Below are positions 44,868-53,303 of a DNA stretch of 64,000 bases, in pieces. The position numbers and the translations under genes are program-made. Where the stretch lies: assembly GCF_003054175.1 (NCBI RefSeq), contig NZ_QBKN01000002.1:186001-250000 (forward strand), given 5' to 3'. The stretch's first letter is position 1. Each line of letters starts with the position of its first letter. This stretch comes from Allosediminivita pacifica. GTDB taxonomy: Bacteria; Pseudomonadota; Alphaproteobacteria; Rhodobacterales; Rhodobacteraceae. Below the pieces are notes generated by a model, which saw nothing but the letters and a program-made list of their open reading frames with translations, was not told the DNA's origin and made no database searches.

Positions 44868-45529
44868 AACCGGGGCACCGGGGCCGCATCCCGCGCGGCG
44901 GCGACGAAGTCACGGATCAGGCCTGCATCCTTCACGCCGCGTGCCGCCTCGACGCCGCTCGACACGTCGATCTGCTGCGCGCCGGTCAGCGCCACCGCCT
45001 CCGCGACGTTGGCGGGCGTGAGCCCGCCAGCCAGCATCCACGGCCGCGGAAAGCGCCGTCCGGCCACCAGCCGCCAGTCGAAGGCCAGACCGTTGCCGCC
45101 CGGCAGGGTTGCCTCCTTCGGCGGCTTCGCGTCGATCAGAAGCTGATCGGCGACCTGACCATAAAGCTCCACCTCGGCGAGGTCCGCCTCGTCAGCGACG
45201 CCCACCGCCTTCATCACCGGCAGGCCATAGCGCGCGCGCACCTCGGCCACCCGCTCGGGGCTCTCGCTGCCATGAAGCTGCAGGATGTCGAGCGGCACCT
45301 TCGCCGCGATCTCGTCCAGCAGGGCATCGTCCGGGTTCACCACGAGCCCGACCTTCGCCAAGCCCAGCGGCGCATCCACGGCCAGTTGGCGCGCGGTCTC
45401 GAGGCTGACATGCCGGGGGCTTTTCTCGAAGAACACGAAACCGCAGTAGGCGGCACCCGCGCGCGCGGCCGCATCCACGTCCTCGGGCCGGGACAGGCCG
45501 CATATCTTGACACGCATGTCGGACCGCAT
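44864..45529 (-). CDS. trpF: Phosphoribosylanthranilate isomerase
   Basis: TrpF isomerises N-(5'-phosphoribosyl)anthranilate in tryptophan synthesis. The 221-residue barrel shows the catalytic cysteine in [33 protein letters not shown], the catalytic aspartate in LLIDAKPP and the phosphate loop [11 protein letters not shown] choose the ATG at 45529, eight bases after GAAGAAG; ATGs at 45517 and 45535 are alternatives. The upstream region is a GC-hairpin repeat copy, which seems to have supplied the ribosome site. trpB and trpA, often next in Rhodobacterales, are not here. Confidence 0.93.
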   Translation of the reverse strand: MRSDMRVKICGLSRPEDVDAAARAGAAYCGFVFFEKSPRHVSLETARQLAVDAPLGLAKVGLVVNPDDALLDEIAAKVPLDILQLHGSESPERVAEVRARYGLPVMKAVGVADEADLAEVELYGQVADQLLIDAKPPKEATLPGGNGLAFDWRLVAGRRFPRPWMLAGGLTPANVAEAVALTGAQQIDVSSGVEAARGVKDAGLIRDFVAAARDAAPVPRF

Positions 45530-45540
45530 CGTCATCGCTT

Positions 45541-45600
45541 CTTCTTGGTACAAGTATCCCGGGGGAGTCGCGGCAGGGCCGCGACGGGGGCAGAGCCCCT
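45541..45600 (-). repeat. GC-hairpin/AAGAAG dispersed repeat, copy E
   Basis: On the minus strand AGGGGCTCTGCCCCC, GTCGCGGCCCTGCCGCGAC, TCCCCCGGGATACTTGTA and CCAAGAAGAAG occur in order, ending just before trpF. This is the only copy whose AAGAAG end faces a gene start rather than a stop. Confidence 0.78.
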
Positions 45601-45619
45601 TCCCTTCCGAGATAGTCCG

Positions 45620-45979
45620 TCAGCCCGCCCGGTCGAGCAGGGCGAGCACTTCGTCCTTGTCCTTGTCGCGCTCGGCGCGCGTCTTGCGCAGCTCGCGATT
45701 GAGCTGATTCAGCTCCGCCTGCTTGCGCCGGGCATCGGCACGGTGCTTGTGCTCGCGCAGCCACTCCCAGAGGAAGCCGATCAGAAGGCCGGCCACGATC
45801 CCGCCCAGGATCACCAGGAAGAGCGGCATCTCGACCGAGAACGCCAGCAGACCGATCCAGGGAAGCGTGGCCATGCCTTCCGGCAGGGTGTTCAGGGTCA
45901 CGTTACCGAGGTTGGCCAGCGCGACCGTGATCAGCACGATGGCGAGGATCGCCAGGAAGGCATAGCGAATATAGCGCAT
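45620..45979 (-). CDS. lapA: LapA/DUF1049 membrane protein
   Basis: The 119-residue inner-membrane protein has two hydrophobic helices (about residues 5-27 and 45-70) followed by a charged, coiled-coil cytoplasmic tail (KQAELNQLNRELRKTRAERD). It matches the LapA/DUF1049 (YciS-like) family, whose enterobacterial member takes part in controlling lipopolysaccharide synthesis. In alphaproteobacteria it is regularly found after ihfB, as here, with a four-base gap. The exact role in this lineage is unproven. Confidence 0.85.
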   Translation of the reverse strand: MRYIRYAFLAILAIVLITVALANLGNVTLNTLPEGMATLPWIGLLAFSVEMPLFLVILGGIVAGLLIGFLWEWLREHKHRADARRKQAELNQLNRELRKTRAERDKDKDEVLALLDRAG

Positions 45980-45983
45980 GGGC

Positions 45984-46265
45984 TCACTTTCCGTTCAGTC
46001 GGTCGCGCAGCAGCTTGCCGGTCTTGAAGAAGGGCACGTATTTCTCCTCCACCTCGACCGACTCGCCCGTGCGCGGGTTCCGGCCGATCCTAGCGTCCCG
46101 CTTCTTCACCGAAAAGGCGCCGAAGCCACGCAGTTCGACCCGGTCGCCGCGCGCCATCGCGTTGGTGATTTCCTCGAAGATCGTGTTCACGATCCGCTCC
46201 ACATCCCTTTGGTAAAGATGCGGGTTTTCGTCCGCGATCTTCTGGATCAGTTCCGACCTGATCAT
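45984..46265 (-). CDS. ihfB: Integration host factor subunit beta
   Basis: IHF-beta pairs with IHF-alpha to bend DNA at specific sites. The 93-residue protein has the HU/IHF fold with [27 protein letters not shown] (in parts) and the beta-arm [17 protein letters not shown] with the intercalating proline, ending [15 protein letters not shown]. It lies downstream of rpsA but is separated from it by a strong terminator, so it probably has its own promoter in the 321-bp gap, followed by lapA and trpF. Confidence 0.95.
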   Translation of the reverse strand: MIRSELIQKIADENPHLYQRDVERIVNTIFEEITNAMARGDRVELRGFGAFSVKKRDARIGRNPRTGESVEVEEKYVPFFKTGKLLRDRLNGK

Positions 46266-46532
46266 GTGACCCTATCCCCCTGTACGCACCTTCGATGGCG
46301 CTTTTCCACGGGGACTATACGTCCGGGAACGGAAAACGGAAATGGGAAGTCTCCCGGAAAACCGTTCACTGGCAGAGATTTGCGGGGAGATGAGGCGCCG
46401 CGAAGCGCGGACCGGTCCGCGCGGGCCCGAAGGTCGAGGACCGACCGGGGGTCACCTTTGCGTGATTCGGGGCGCGCCGCGGCGATGAAACCGCCCTGTT
46501 TCCCGCTGCGGGCGCCGACCGCGCCGGCCACG
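46266..46532. other. rpsA-ihfB intergenic region
   Basis: No protein-coding sequence is supported. It should hold the ihfB promoter but I see no canonical one. A perfect 18-bp palindrome, GCGCGGACC joined to GGTCCGCGC, lies at 46405-46422 with no loop, so it is better read as a double-stranded DNA site than as a hairpin. Confidence 0.5.
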
Positions 46533-46562
46533 AAAAAGGGCCCCGGCGATGCCGGGGCCCTT
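46533..46562 (-). terminator. Intrinsic terminator after rpsA
   Basis: A 12-bp stem (46536-46547 with 46551-46562) closes a three-base loop and, on the minus strand, ends in TTTTT. It lies 24 bases beyond the rpsA stop. Confidence 0.9.
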
Positions 46563-46586
46563 CCCTTTCCGGGTATCCGGAAGATC

Positions 46587-48266
46587 TTAGTTGTCGTCGC
46601 GGTTCAGAGCGGCGCCAAGGATATCGCCGAGCGACGCACCCGAGTCGGAGCTGCCGAACTGTTCCACGGCTTCCTTCTCTTCGGCGATCTCGCGTGCCTT
46701 GATCGACAGGCCAAGACGGCGGGTCTTGTTGTCGATGTTGGTCACGCGGACGTCGACCTTGTTGCCGACCGAGAAGCGCTCGGGGCGCTGTTCGGCACGG
46801 TCACGCGACAGGTCGGAGCGGCGGATGAAGGACTTCATGCCCTCGTATTCCACCTCGATGCCGCCGTCCTCGATCGCCGTCACTTCGACGGTGATGATCG
46901 CACCGCGCTTCACGCCGCCGACCGCTTCGGCGAACTTGTCGCCGCCCAGCGCCTTGATGGAGAGCGAGATGCGCTCCTTCTCGATGTCGACTTCGGAAAC
47001 CACGGCCTGGACGACGTCGCCCTTGCGGTAGTTCTGGATGGCGTCTTCACCGCGCTCGTCCCAGCTGAGGTCCGAGAGGTGCACCATGCCGTCGATGTCG
47101 CCCGGCAGGCCGATGAACAGACCGAATTCGGTGATGTTCTTGACCTCGCCCTCGACCTGCGTGCCCTCGGGGTGCGTTTCTGCAAACACTTCCCACGGGT
47201 TGCGCATGGTCTGCTTGAGACCCAGCGAAACGCGGCGCTTGGCCTGGTCGATTTCCAGAACCATGACGTCGACCTCTTGCGAGGTGGAGACGATCTTGCC
47301 GGGGTGCACGTTCTTCTTGGTCCAGGACATCTCGGAGACGTGGACCAGACCTTCGACGCCCGGTTCCAGCTCCACGAAGGCACCGTAGTCGGTGATGTTC
47401 GTGACGCGGCCGGTGTGCACCGAAGACAGCGGGTACTTGGCGGCAACCAGGTCCCACGGATCTTCCTGCAGCTGCTTCATGCCGAGGCTGATACGGTGGG
47501 TTTCCTTGTTGATCTTGATGACCTGGACCTTGACGGTCTCGCCGATCGACAGGATCTCGGAGGGGTGGTTGACGCGGCGCCATGCCATGTCGGTGACGTG
47601 CAGCAGGCCGTCCACACCGCCCAGGTCGACGAATGCGCCGTACTCGGTGATGTTCTTGACCACGCCTTCCACGGTCTGACCCTCGGTGAGGTTCGCGATG
47701 ACCTCGGCGCGCTGCTCGGCACGGCTTTCCTCGAGGATCGCACGGCGCGACACCACGATGTTGCCGCGGCGGCGGTCCATCTTGAGGATCTGGAAGGGCT
47801 GCTTGAGACCCATGAGCGGGCCTGCGTCACGCACGGGGCGCACGTCGACCTGCGAGCCGGGCAGGAAGGCCACGGCGCCGCCGAGATCGACGGTAAAGCC
47901 ACCCTTGACGCGGCCGAAGATCGCGCCTTCGACGCGGGCGTCGTCTGCGTAGGCCTTCTCGAGACGGTCCCATGCCTCTTCACGGCGAGCCATCTCGCGG
48001 CTGAGGACGGCCTCGCCACGCGCGTTTTCGGTTGCGCGAAGGTAGACTTCAACCTCGTCGCCGACGCTGATGTCGGGGGTTTCACCGGGGTTGGCGAATT
48101 CCTTGAGCTCGACGCGGCCTTCCATCTTGTAACCGACGTCGATAATGGCCTGGCCCGCCTCGACGGCGATCACCTTGCCTTTAACGACACTGCCCTCGGT
48201 GGGCGTGTCCATTTCGAGGCTCTCATTGAGCATTGCCTCGAAGTCGTCCATGCTTGCTTGTGCCAT
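46587..48266 (-). CDS. rpsA: 30S ribosomal protein S1
   Basis: S1 binds mRNA and brings it to the 30S subunit. The 559-residue protein contains six S1 RNA-binding repeats; four clear ones carry EYGAFVDLGGVDGLLHVTDM, DYGAFVELEPGVEGLVHVSEM (given partly), EFGLFIGLPGDIDGMVHLSDL (partly) and a C-terminal ITVEVTAIEDGG type. The length equals that of other alphaproteobacterial S1 proteins. The start MAQASMDDFEAMLNESL is family-typical. The ribosome site is weak, consistent with S1 autoregulation seen elsewhere. Unusually, cmk is not adjacent. Confidence 0.97.
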   Translation of the reverse strand: MAQASMDDFEAMLNESLEMDTPTEGSVVKGKVIAVEAGQAIIDVGYKMEGRVELKEFANPGETPDISVGDEVEVYLRATENARGEAVLSREMARREEAWDRLEKAYADDARVEGAIFGRVKGGFTVDLGGAVAFLPGSQVDVRPVRDAGPLMGLKQPFQILKMDRRRGNIVVSRRAILEESRAEQRAEVIANLTEGQTVEGVVKNITEYGAFVDLGGVDGLLHVTDMAWRRVNHPSEILSIGETVKVQVIKINKETHRISLGMKQLQEDPWDLVAAKYPLSSVHTGRVTNITDYGAFVELEPGVEGLVHVSEMSWTKKNVHPGKIVSTSQEVDVMVLEIDQAKRRVSLGLKQTMRNPWEVFAETHPEGTQVEGEVKNITEFGLFIGLPGDIDGMVHLSDLSWDERGEDAIQNYRKGDVVQAVVSEVDIEKERISLSIKALGGDKFAEAVGGVKRGAIITVEVTAIEDGGIEVEYEGMKSFIRRSDLSRDRAEQRPERFSVGNKVDVRVTNIDNKTRRLGLSIKAREIAEEKEAVEQFGSSDSGASLGDILGAALNRDDN

Positions 48267-48353
48267 ATGGCGTATAGATCCTTTACTTCATCATTTTCCG
48301 GCCGGGCGGTTGTCTCCGCCGGTCTTGGGATTGGTCATTGGCCCCGCAAAACC

Positions 48354-48376
48354 AAAAAGGGCCGGTGGGCCGGCCC
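48354..48376 (-). terminator. Intrinsic terminator between the nitroreductase gene and rpsA
   Basis: GGGCCGG and CCGGCCC (48359-48365 with 48370-48376) form a stem that on the minus strand is followed by TTTTT. It ends the nitroreductase transcript about 100 bases after its stop and insulates rpsA. Confidence 0.85.
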
Positions 48377-48474
48377 TGCTCGATCTTTTTGGTCTGCGGC
48401 GTGAACGCCTTTTCGACGCGCGTCTTTTACCCGATCAGGCAGGTCCGCGCAAGACCGCGCGAGCCTGCATGCGC

Positions 48475-49104
48475 TCAGTCCAGGCGGGTCACGAGCTGGT
48501 CCATCGGACGCCGCACCTTGGCAAGGCCCTTCAGCCAGTCGCCCTCGGCGGCGCGGTAGCCCAGAGGCAGAATCGTAACCGCGTGCAGTCCGCGCGCCTT
48601 CAGGTTCAGGATCTCGTCCACCTTGTCGGCCTCGAAGCCCTCCATCGGCGTTGCGTCGACCTCTTCCTCGGCGGCCTGCGCGATGGCCATGGCAAAGGCG
48701 ATATAGGCCTGCCGGGCCGCGTGATCATGGTTCACGCCGGCCTCGCGCGGCAAATACATCCCCTTTAGCCGCTCATAGTAGCCGCTCAGGGCATCGGACG
48801 GGCCACGCGCCTCGGCGGACATCTCGACGATCTCGTCAATTCGGGCCTCGGAATAGTTTGTCCAGGCCGCGAAGACGAGCACATGCGATCCGTCGGTCAG
48901 CTGCGCCTGATCGAAGGCTGCCGCGCGCAGCTTTTCCCGCAGATCCGGGTTCGTCACCACGAAGATCTCGAAGGGCTGCAGCCCGCTCGAAGTTGGCGCC
49001 AGGCGGGCGGCCTCCAGAATACGGTCCACCTTCTCCTCGGGCACGGCGTGGGAAGGATCCATTCTCTTGGTGGCATAGCGCCAGTTCAGCGTGTCGATCA
49101 GCAT
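48475..49104 (-). CDS. Nitroreductase family oxidoreductase
   Basis: The 209-residue flavin enzyme matches the NfsB-like nitroreductase family: WRYATKRMDPSHAVPEEKV, RLAPTSSGLQPFEIFVV (FMN contacts) and ILPLGYRAAEGDWL near the end. It should use FMN and NAD(P)H to reduce nitro compounds or quinones. AGGAGG precedes the ATG at 49104. It lies between the DUF4168 gene and rpsA, interrupting the usual cmk-rpsA order. The physiological substrate is unknown. Confidence 0.9.
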   Translation of the reverse strand: MLIDTLNWRYATKRMDPSHAVPEEKVDRILEAARLAPTSSGLQPFEIFVVTNPDLREKLRAAAFDQAQLTDGSHVLVFAAWTNYSEARIDEIVEMSAEARGPSDALSGYYERLKGMYLPREAGVNHDHAARQAYIAFAMAIAQAAEEEVDATPMEGFEADKVDEILNLKARGLHAVTILPLGYRAAEGDWLKGLAKVRRPMDQLVTRLD

Positions 49105-49251
49105 GGGGATATCCTCCTGACGTGTCGCGCGGCCCGACGTGGGGTCGTTTGCGCCCATGTGCCCATCCGGCGGCGGAGAGAAAAGGGCCCCGATCGCGCA
49201 GCACCTGAGGATGCCTGCACAGCTGGGCCGCATCGCCCTGCCCTGCACAAG

Positions 49252-49283
49252 AAAAGGGCCGGGGCGCTATGCGCTCCCGGCCC
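49252..49283 (-). terminator. Intrinsic terminator after the DUF4168 gene
   Basis: GGGCCGGG and CCCGGCCC (49256-49263 with 49276-49283) plus an inner GCGC pair form a long stem; on the minus strand it is followed by TTTTC. It lies 27 bases after the DUF4168 stop. Confidence 0.85.
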
Positions 49284-49309
49284 GGAAAGCTCGCGGAAAA
49301 CAGGTCCGC

Positions 49310-49762
49310 TTACTGCATCTTGGTCTCGATGCGGGCGCCGATGCGCTGCGTCAGGTCTTCGTCCTGAGCGGCCTGCTCGGCCATGGCGAGGTAACGGTCG
49401 ACGGTCATGCCATCCACCTCTTCGATCGCGGCCTGCATCTCGGCGTTTGCCTTCTGCATGATCTGCTGCTGCTCTTCCTGATCGGATGCACCCTGCAGTT
49501 CACCTGCGTAGGAGTTCCGGATCTCGGTGATCTGGATCACGGCGTCGGCAAAGGCATCGACCTCGGCATCGTCGTAGGATGCGGTTTCCGTGTCGCCCTG
49601 CATGGTCTCGGGTTCGGACTGCATGGGCTGTGTCTCGGAATCCATGGTCTGGATGCCCTGCTCTTCGTTCGGCTCCTCGCTGTCCTGCGCCATCACGGCA
49701 ACGGGGGCTGCGGCGAGGCCAAGGCTGAGGCCGACGGCGGTCATGGTCTTGCGAATGGTCAT
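49310..49762 (-). CDS. DUF4168 exported protein
   Basis: The 150-residue protein has a signal peptide (MTIRKTMTAVGLSLGLAAAP, cleavage near VMAQD). A mature Glu/Gln/Met-rich spacer follows, then a helical DUF4168 domain (VDAFADAVIQITEIRNSY; EEVDGMTVDRYLAMAEQA). DUF4168 proteins are periplasmic with unknown function. AAAGGAGGAAAC is an excellent ribosome site, and a strong terminator follows, so it is a monocistronic, probably well-expressed envelope protein. It has no cysteine in its mature part. Confidence 0.85.
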   Translation of the reverse strand: MTIRKTMTAVGLSLGLAAAPVAVMAQDSEEPNEEQGIQTMDSETQPMQSEPETMQGDTETASYDDAEVDAFADAVIQITEIRNSYAGELQGASDQEEQQQIMQKANAEMQAAIEEVDGMTVDRYLAMAEQAAQDEDLTQRIGARIETKMQ

Positions 49763-49845
49763 GTTTCCTCCTTTTGGAAGTTTTTCCGTCGCAGACCCGA
49801 CGCACGGCCCCAAGGGTAAGTTCCCCCGGGCTCCAAGACCGGCAT

Positions 49846-50466
49846 TCAGCCGCCGATCTGGGCGCGCGCGAGGTTCACAGCGGCGATCGCCGCGGCGATG
49901 GCCTCGTCCACGGTCAGCCGCGAAGTGTCGATGCGGGTCGAATCCTCGGCTTCTCGCAGGGGGGCATCGCTGCGGCCCATGTCGCGGCGGTCGCGCTCGT
50001 GGACGTCGGCGAGCACGTCGTCGAAACGGGTGTCGAAACCGGCCGCGACCAGTTCGCGCCAGCGGCGGTCTGCCCGCACTTCGGCGCTCGCGGTGACAAA
50101 GAGCTTGGCCTCGGCCTCGGGGCAGATCACCGTGCCGATGTCGCGCCCGTCCAGCACCGCGCCGCCCGCCCGGCGGGCGAAGGCACGCTGGAAATCCAGG
50201 AGCGCCGCGCGCACGTCGGGGATCGCCGCGACCTTGGAGGCCGCCTGCGCCGCCTCGGCGGTGCGCAGGGTCTCGGGGTCGAGATCCTCGGCCCGCAGTG
50301 CCTGCGCCGCCTCGACCGGATCCATGCCCTCCAGCATGCGCTGCCCCACGGCACGGTAGAGGAGCCCGGTATCGAGGTGCTCGAACCCGAAGTGCCGGGC
50401 GACGGCCCGGCTGATGGTACCCTTGCCGCTGGCGGCGGGCCCGTCGATGGCGATGGTAAAGCTCAT
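49846..50466 (-). CDS. cmk: Cytidylate kinase
   Basis: Cmk phosphorylates CMP and dCMP. The 206-residue kinase has the P-loop [41 protein letters not shown] and [13 protein letters not shown] with the NMP-binding insert of the bacterial type. It follows aroA on the same strand after 52 bases, the conserved aroA-cmk pair. The next gene, however, is DUF4168 rather than rpsA. Confidence 0.95.
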   Translation of the reverse strand: MSFTIAIDGPAASGKGTISRAVARHFGFEHLDTGLLYRAVGQRMLEGMDPVEAAQALRAEDLDPETLRTAEAAQAASKVAAIPDVRAALLDFQRAFARRAGGAVLDGRDIGTVICPEAEAKLFVTASAEVRADRRWRELVAAGFDTRFDDVLADVHERDRRDMGRSDAPLREAEDSTRIDTSRLTVDEAIAAAIAAVNLARAQIGG

Positions 50467-50518
50467 CCGGTGACTAAAACCCATGTGGCGGGGGCTTTCC
50501 ACCCCCACCGCGCCGCGT

Positions 50519-51868
50519 TCAGCCCTGCCCGCGCGTGATCTCGGCCCCGAGCCCGGCCATGAGCGGCTCGAAAATCGGGAAGGAGGTGGCGATGGGGCCA
50601 CCGTCGTCGACCGTCACCGGCGCGTTGGCGGCAAAGCCCAGCACCATGAAGGACATGGCGATGCGGTGGTCGAGGTGGCTTTCCACCGTGGCGCCGCCGG
50701 CGACGGCGCCATGGCCGCGGCCATGCACGGTCCACCAGTCCTCGCCCTCGTCGACCTCGACGCCGCAGGCGCGCAGGCCGGTGGCCATGGCGTCGATGCG
50801 GTCGGATTCCTTCACCCGCAGTTCCTTGACGCCGGGCATGTGGGTCTTGCCTTCCGCAAAGGCGGCCACGACCGACAGAACGGGGTATTCGTCGATCATG
50901 CTGGCCGCGCGGTCCGGCGGCACCTCGATGCCCTTGAGGTCAGGCGAGAAGCGCGCGCGCAGGTCGGCGACCGGCTCGCCGCCCTCCTCGCGCATGTTCT
51001 CGTAGGTCAGGTCGGCGCCCATCTCGCGCAGCGTGGTGAACAGCCCCGCCCGCGTCGGGTTCAGGCCGATATTGGGCACCAGCACGTCCGAACCCTCGAC
51101 GATCAGCGCCGCGCAGACCGGGAAGGCCGCCGAGGACGGATCGCGCGGCACCACGATGGTCTGCGGCCGCAGCTCGGGCTGGCCGGTCAGCGTGATGATG
51201 CGCGCCTCGTTCGTGACCTCGGTCGAGATCTGCGCGCCGAAGCCCGCGAGCATCCGCTCCGAATGGTCGCGCGTGGCCTCGCGCTCGATCACCACGGTCT
51301 CGCCCGGGGCGGCAAGCCCCGCCAGCAGCACCGCGGATTTCACCTGCGCCGAGGGCACCGGCACCTCGTAACGCACCGGCACAGCGGCTTCGGCCCCTAC
51401 GATGGTCATGGGCAAACGCCCGCCCGAGCGCCCGTAGGCCCGCGCCCCGAAGAGCGCCAGCGGATCGGTCACCCGCGCCATGGGCCGCTTGTTGAGGCTC
51501 GCATCGCCCGTGAAGGTCGCGGTGATCGGCGTGGTGGCCATGGCCCCCATGATGAGCCGCACGCCGGTGCCCGAGTTGCCGCAGTCGATGACATTGTCGG
51601 GCTCGGCGAAGCCGCCGGTGCCGACGCCGTGGATCACCCAGGTGTCGCCCTGCTTGTCGACCTCGGCCCCGAAGGCACGCATGGCCTTGGCAGTGTCGAG
51701 CACGTCCTGCCCCTCGAGCAGCCCGGTCACCCGCGTCTCGCCCACCGCCATGGCGCCGAGGATCAGCGAACGGTGCGAGATCGACTTGTCGCCGGGCACG
51801 TCAGCGGTGCCGGAGAGGGGCCCGGCCTTGCGGGCGGTCATCGGGATGGGGGTGCCGTGGCTCGACAT
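50519..51868 (-). CDS. aroA: 3-phosphoshikimate 1-carboxyvinyltransferase, class II type
   Basis: AroA (EPSP synthase) joins phosphoenolpyruvate to shikimate-3-phosphate. The 449-residue protein is collinear with the CP4-like class II enzymes: [63 protein letters not shown] and [11 protein letters not shown]. The PEP-site loop is CGNSGTG, with Gly100 where CP4 has Ala100. The ATG at 51868 has AGGAGG upstream; a longer frame only reads into a repeat. It precedes cmk. Confidence 0.96.
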   Translation of the reverse strand: MSSHGTPIPMTARKAGPLSGTADVPGDKSISHRSLILGAMAVGETRVTGLLEGQDVLDTAKAMRAFGAEVDKQGDTWVIHGVGTGGFAEPDNVIDCGNSGTGVRLIMGAMATTPITATFTGDASLNKRPMARVTDPLALFGARAYGRSGGRLPMTIVGAEAAVPVRYEVPVPSAQVKSAVLLAGLAAPGETVVIEREATRDHSERMLAGFGAQISTEVTNEARIITLTGQPELRPQTIVVPRDPSSAAFPVCAALIVEGSDVLVPNIGLNPTRAGLFTTLREMGADLTYENMREEGGEPVADLRARFSPDLKGIEVPPDRAASMIDEYPVLSVVAAFAEGKTHMPGVKELRVKESDRIDAMATGLRACGVEVDEGEDWWTVHGRGHGAVAGGATVESHLDHRIAMSFMVLGFAANAPVTVDDGGPIATSFPIFEPLMAGLGAEITRGQG

Positions 51869-51941
51869 GGGGCCTCCTGCGCATGGGTCGCGGGCCTGAT
51901 AGCCGCTGACGTGGGGGCCGTCCAGAAGGCGCGGAGAAAGA

Positions 51942-51998
51942 GGGGGCTCTGCCCCCGTCCCTGCGGGACTCCCCCGGAGTATTTTTGCCAAGAAGAAG
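51942..51998 (+). repeat. GC-hairpin/AAGAAG dispersed repeat, copy F
   Basis: GGGGGCTCTGCCCCC, GTCCCTGCGGGAC, TCCCCCGGAGTATTTTTG and CCAAGAAGAAG occur in order. The AAGAAG end is 15 bases from the trmB stop on the opposite strand. This is one of the most complete copies. Confidence 0.82.
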
Positions 51999-52012
51999 CG
52001 GCGGTTGCGAGC

Positions 52013-52726
52013 TCAGCGGCGGCGGAAGGTGAGGTAGTGGGGCACGCGGCCCTCGCGCAGGGCCTTCTGCTCGTAGCGGGTGGGGATCCAGTCCTCCCAG
52101 GGGGTGCGCCAGTCGGCGGGGCGCTCGGCCAGCCAGTCGAAGCCCGCCTTCGGCACCTCCTGCAGGGTCTGGCGCACGTAGTCGGGGATATCGGTGGCCA
52201 CCCGGAACTCGGCCCCCGGTTTCAGCACCCGCGCCAGCGGTTCGAGGTGTTCGGGCGTCACGAAGCGGCGGCGGTGGTGGCGTTTCTTGGGCCAGGGATC
52301 AGGGTAGAGCAGGAAGGCCTTGTCGAGGCTTGCCTCGGGCAGCACGTCGAAGAGATCGCGCGCATCGCCGGGGTGCACCCGCAGGTTGCTCACGCCAGCT
52401 TCGCGGATCTTGCCCAGCAGCATGGCGACGCCGTTGATGTAGGGCTCGCAGCCGATGATGCCGACATGGGGGTTGCCCTTCGCCTGGTGGACGAGGTGTT
52501 CGCCCCCGCCGAAGCCCACCTCGAGCCAGACCGGCGCGCCGCCGAAGAGCGCGTCGAGATCGAGCGGCGTGCGGTCGGGGTTCACGTCCCAGTCGACGGG
52601 CCCGGGCGAGAGCTTGCCTAGGTCCTCGTCGAGATAGGCCTCCTGCGACTTGCGCAGGCCCTTGCCCTTGAAGCGGCCGTAGAAGTTGCGCCACGGGGCG
52701 CCGGAGGGGTGGCGATCTTGCGTCAT
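52013..52726 (-). CDS. trmB: tRNA (guanine(46)-N7)-methyltransferase
   Basis: TrmB methylates G46 in the variable loop of tRNAs. The 237-residue protein shows the SAM motif VWLEVGFGGGEHLVHQA, GCEPYINGVA, the conserved LLYPDPWPKKRHHRRRF (PDPWxKxRHxKRR) and the C-terminal WIPTRYEQKAL. In related genomes trmB commonly lies next to metK; here 2.9 kb of other genes separates them. A GC-hairpin repeat starts 15 bases after the stop. Confidence 0.96.
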   Translation of the reverse strand: MTQDRHPSGAPWRNFYGRFKGKGLRKSQEAYLDEDLGKLSPGPVDWDVNPDRTPLDLDALFGGAPVWLEVGFGGGEHLVHQAKGNPHVGIIGCEPYINGVAMLLGKIREAGVSNLRVHPGDARDLFDVLPEASLDKAFLLYPDPWPKKRHHRRRFVTPEHLEPLARVLKPGAEFRVATDIPDYVRQTLQEVPKAGFDWLAERPADWRTPWEDWIPTRYEQKALREGRVPHYLTFRRR

Positions 52727-52766
52727 GGGGCGGGCCTCTACCCGCCCCCGCGCGCCGCGGCAAGTC

Positions 52767-53303
52767 TCAGGGTCGAATCCGGCCCAGCACCTCTAGCCCG
52801 TCGCCGGACAGGCGAACCACCACCACCTCGCCCGAACGGGGAAAGACACCCGTGAGGTCGGTGATGTTGACCTGGTGGGTCACGACCAGCGGCCTGCCCT
52901 CGAGCCCGCGAAGAAGTTCCAGCGCCGCGCGGCCCTGCGCCGCCGAGTCCCCGCGCCCGCCGAAGAAGGAATTGAAGGGCGGCGCCGCGCGGACCGGGGC
53001 GAGATCGAGCAGCCGGGCCGTGTCGCGGCAGCGGCACCACTGGCTGGTCAGCACAACGTCGAAGCCCTGTCCGCGCGCCCGGAAGGCGTCGCCGATGGCA
53101 CGCGCCTGGTCGCGGCCCGCCGCGCTGAGGTTGCGTTGCGTGGCGCAGTCGTCGAGGTCAAAGCTCGCCGGGTCGCCCGTACCGGGCGCCAGTGCGTGCC
53201 GCATGATCGCGAAGGCGCCCTCTTGCTCAAGCGCATCCCAGTCATTCGCGAAGACGATCCCCGGCCAGAGCAGGCCGAGGATGAGGATACACCGGCGGAT
53301 CAT
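52767..53303 (-). CDS. Exported histidine phosphatase-family protein
   Basis: The 178-residue protein starts with a signal peptide (ILILGLLWPGIVFAND) and shows the histidine phosphatase motif as FAIMRHALAPGTGD with a second histidine in PLVVTHQVNIT. The RHG box is altered to RHA. Such periplasmic members hydrolyse phosphate esters of unknown identity. Its start overlaps the stop of the upstream dienelactone hydrolase-like gene (ATGA), so both exported enzymes are coupled. Confidence 0.82.
   Translation of the reverse strand: MIRRCILILGLLWPGIVFANDWDALEQEGAFAIMRHALAPGTGDPASFDLDDCATQRNLSAAGRDQARAIGDAFRARGQGFDVVLTSQWCRCRDTARLLDLAPVRAAPPFNSFFGGRGDSAAQGRAALELLRGLEGRPLVVTHQVNITDLTGVFPRSGEVVVVRLSGDGLEVLGRIRP

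Noticed and set aside
45978-48404. Long plus-strand open frame opposite rpsA and ihfB
   Set aside because: Antisense to two unmistakable housekeeping genes, with no recognisable domain.
50483-52621. Plus-strand open frame of about 700 codons opposite aroA and trmB
   Set aside because: Shadow frame of aroA and trmB; it runs through a repeat copy and has no domain signature.
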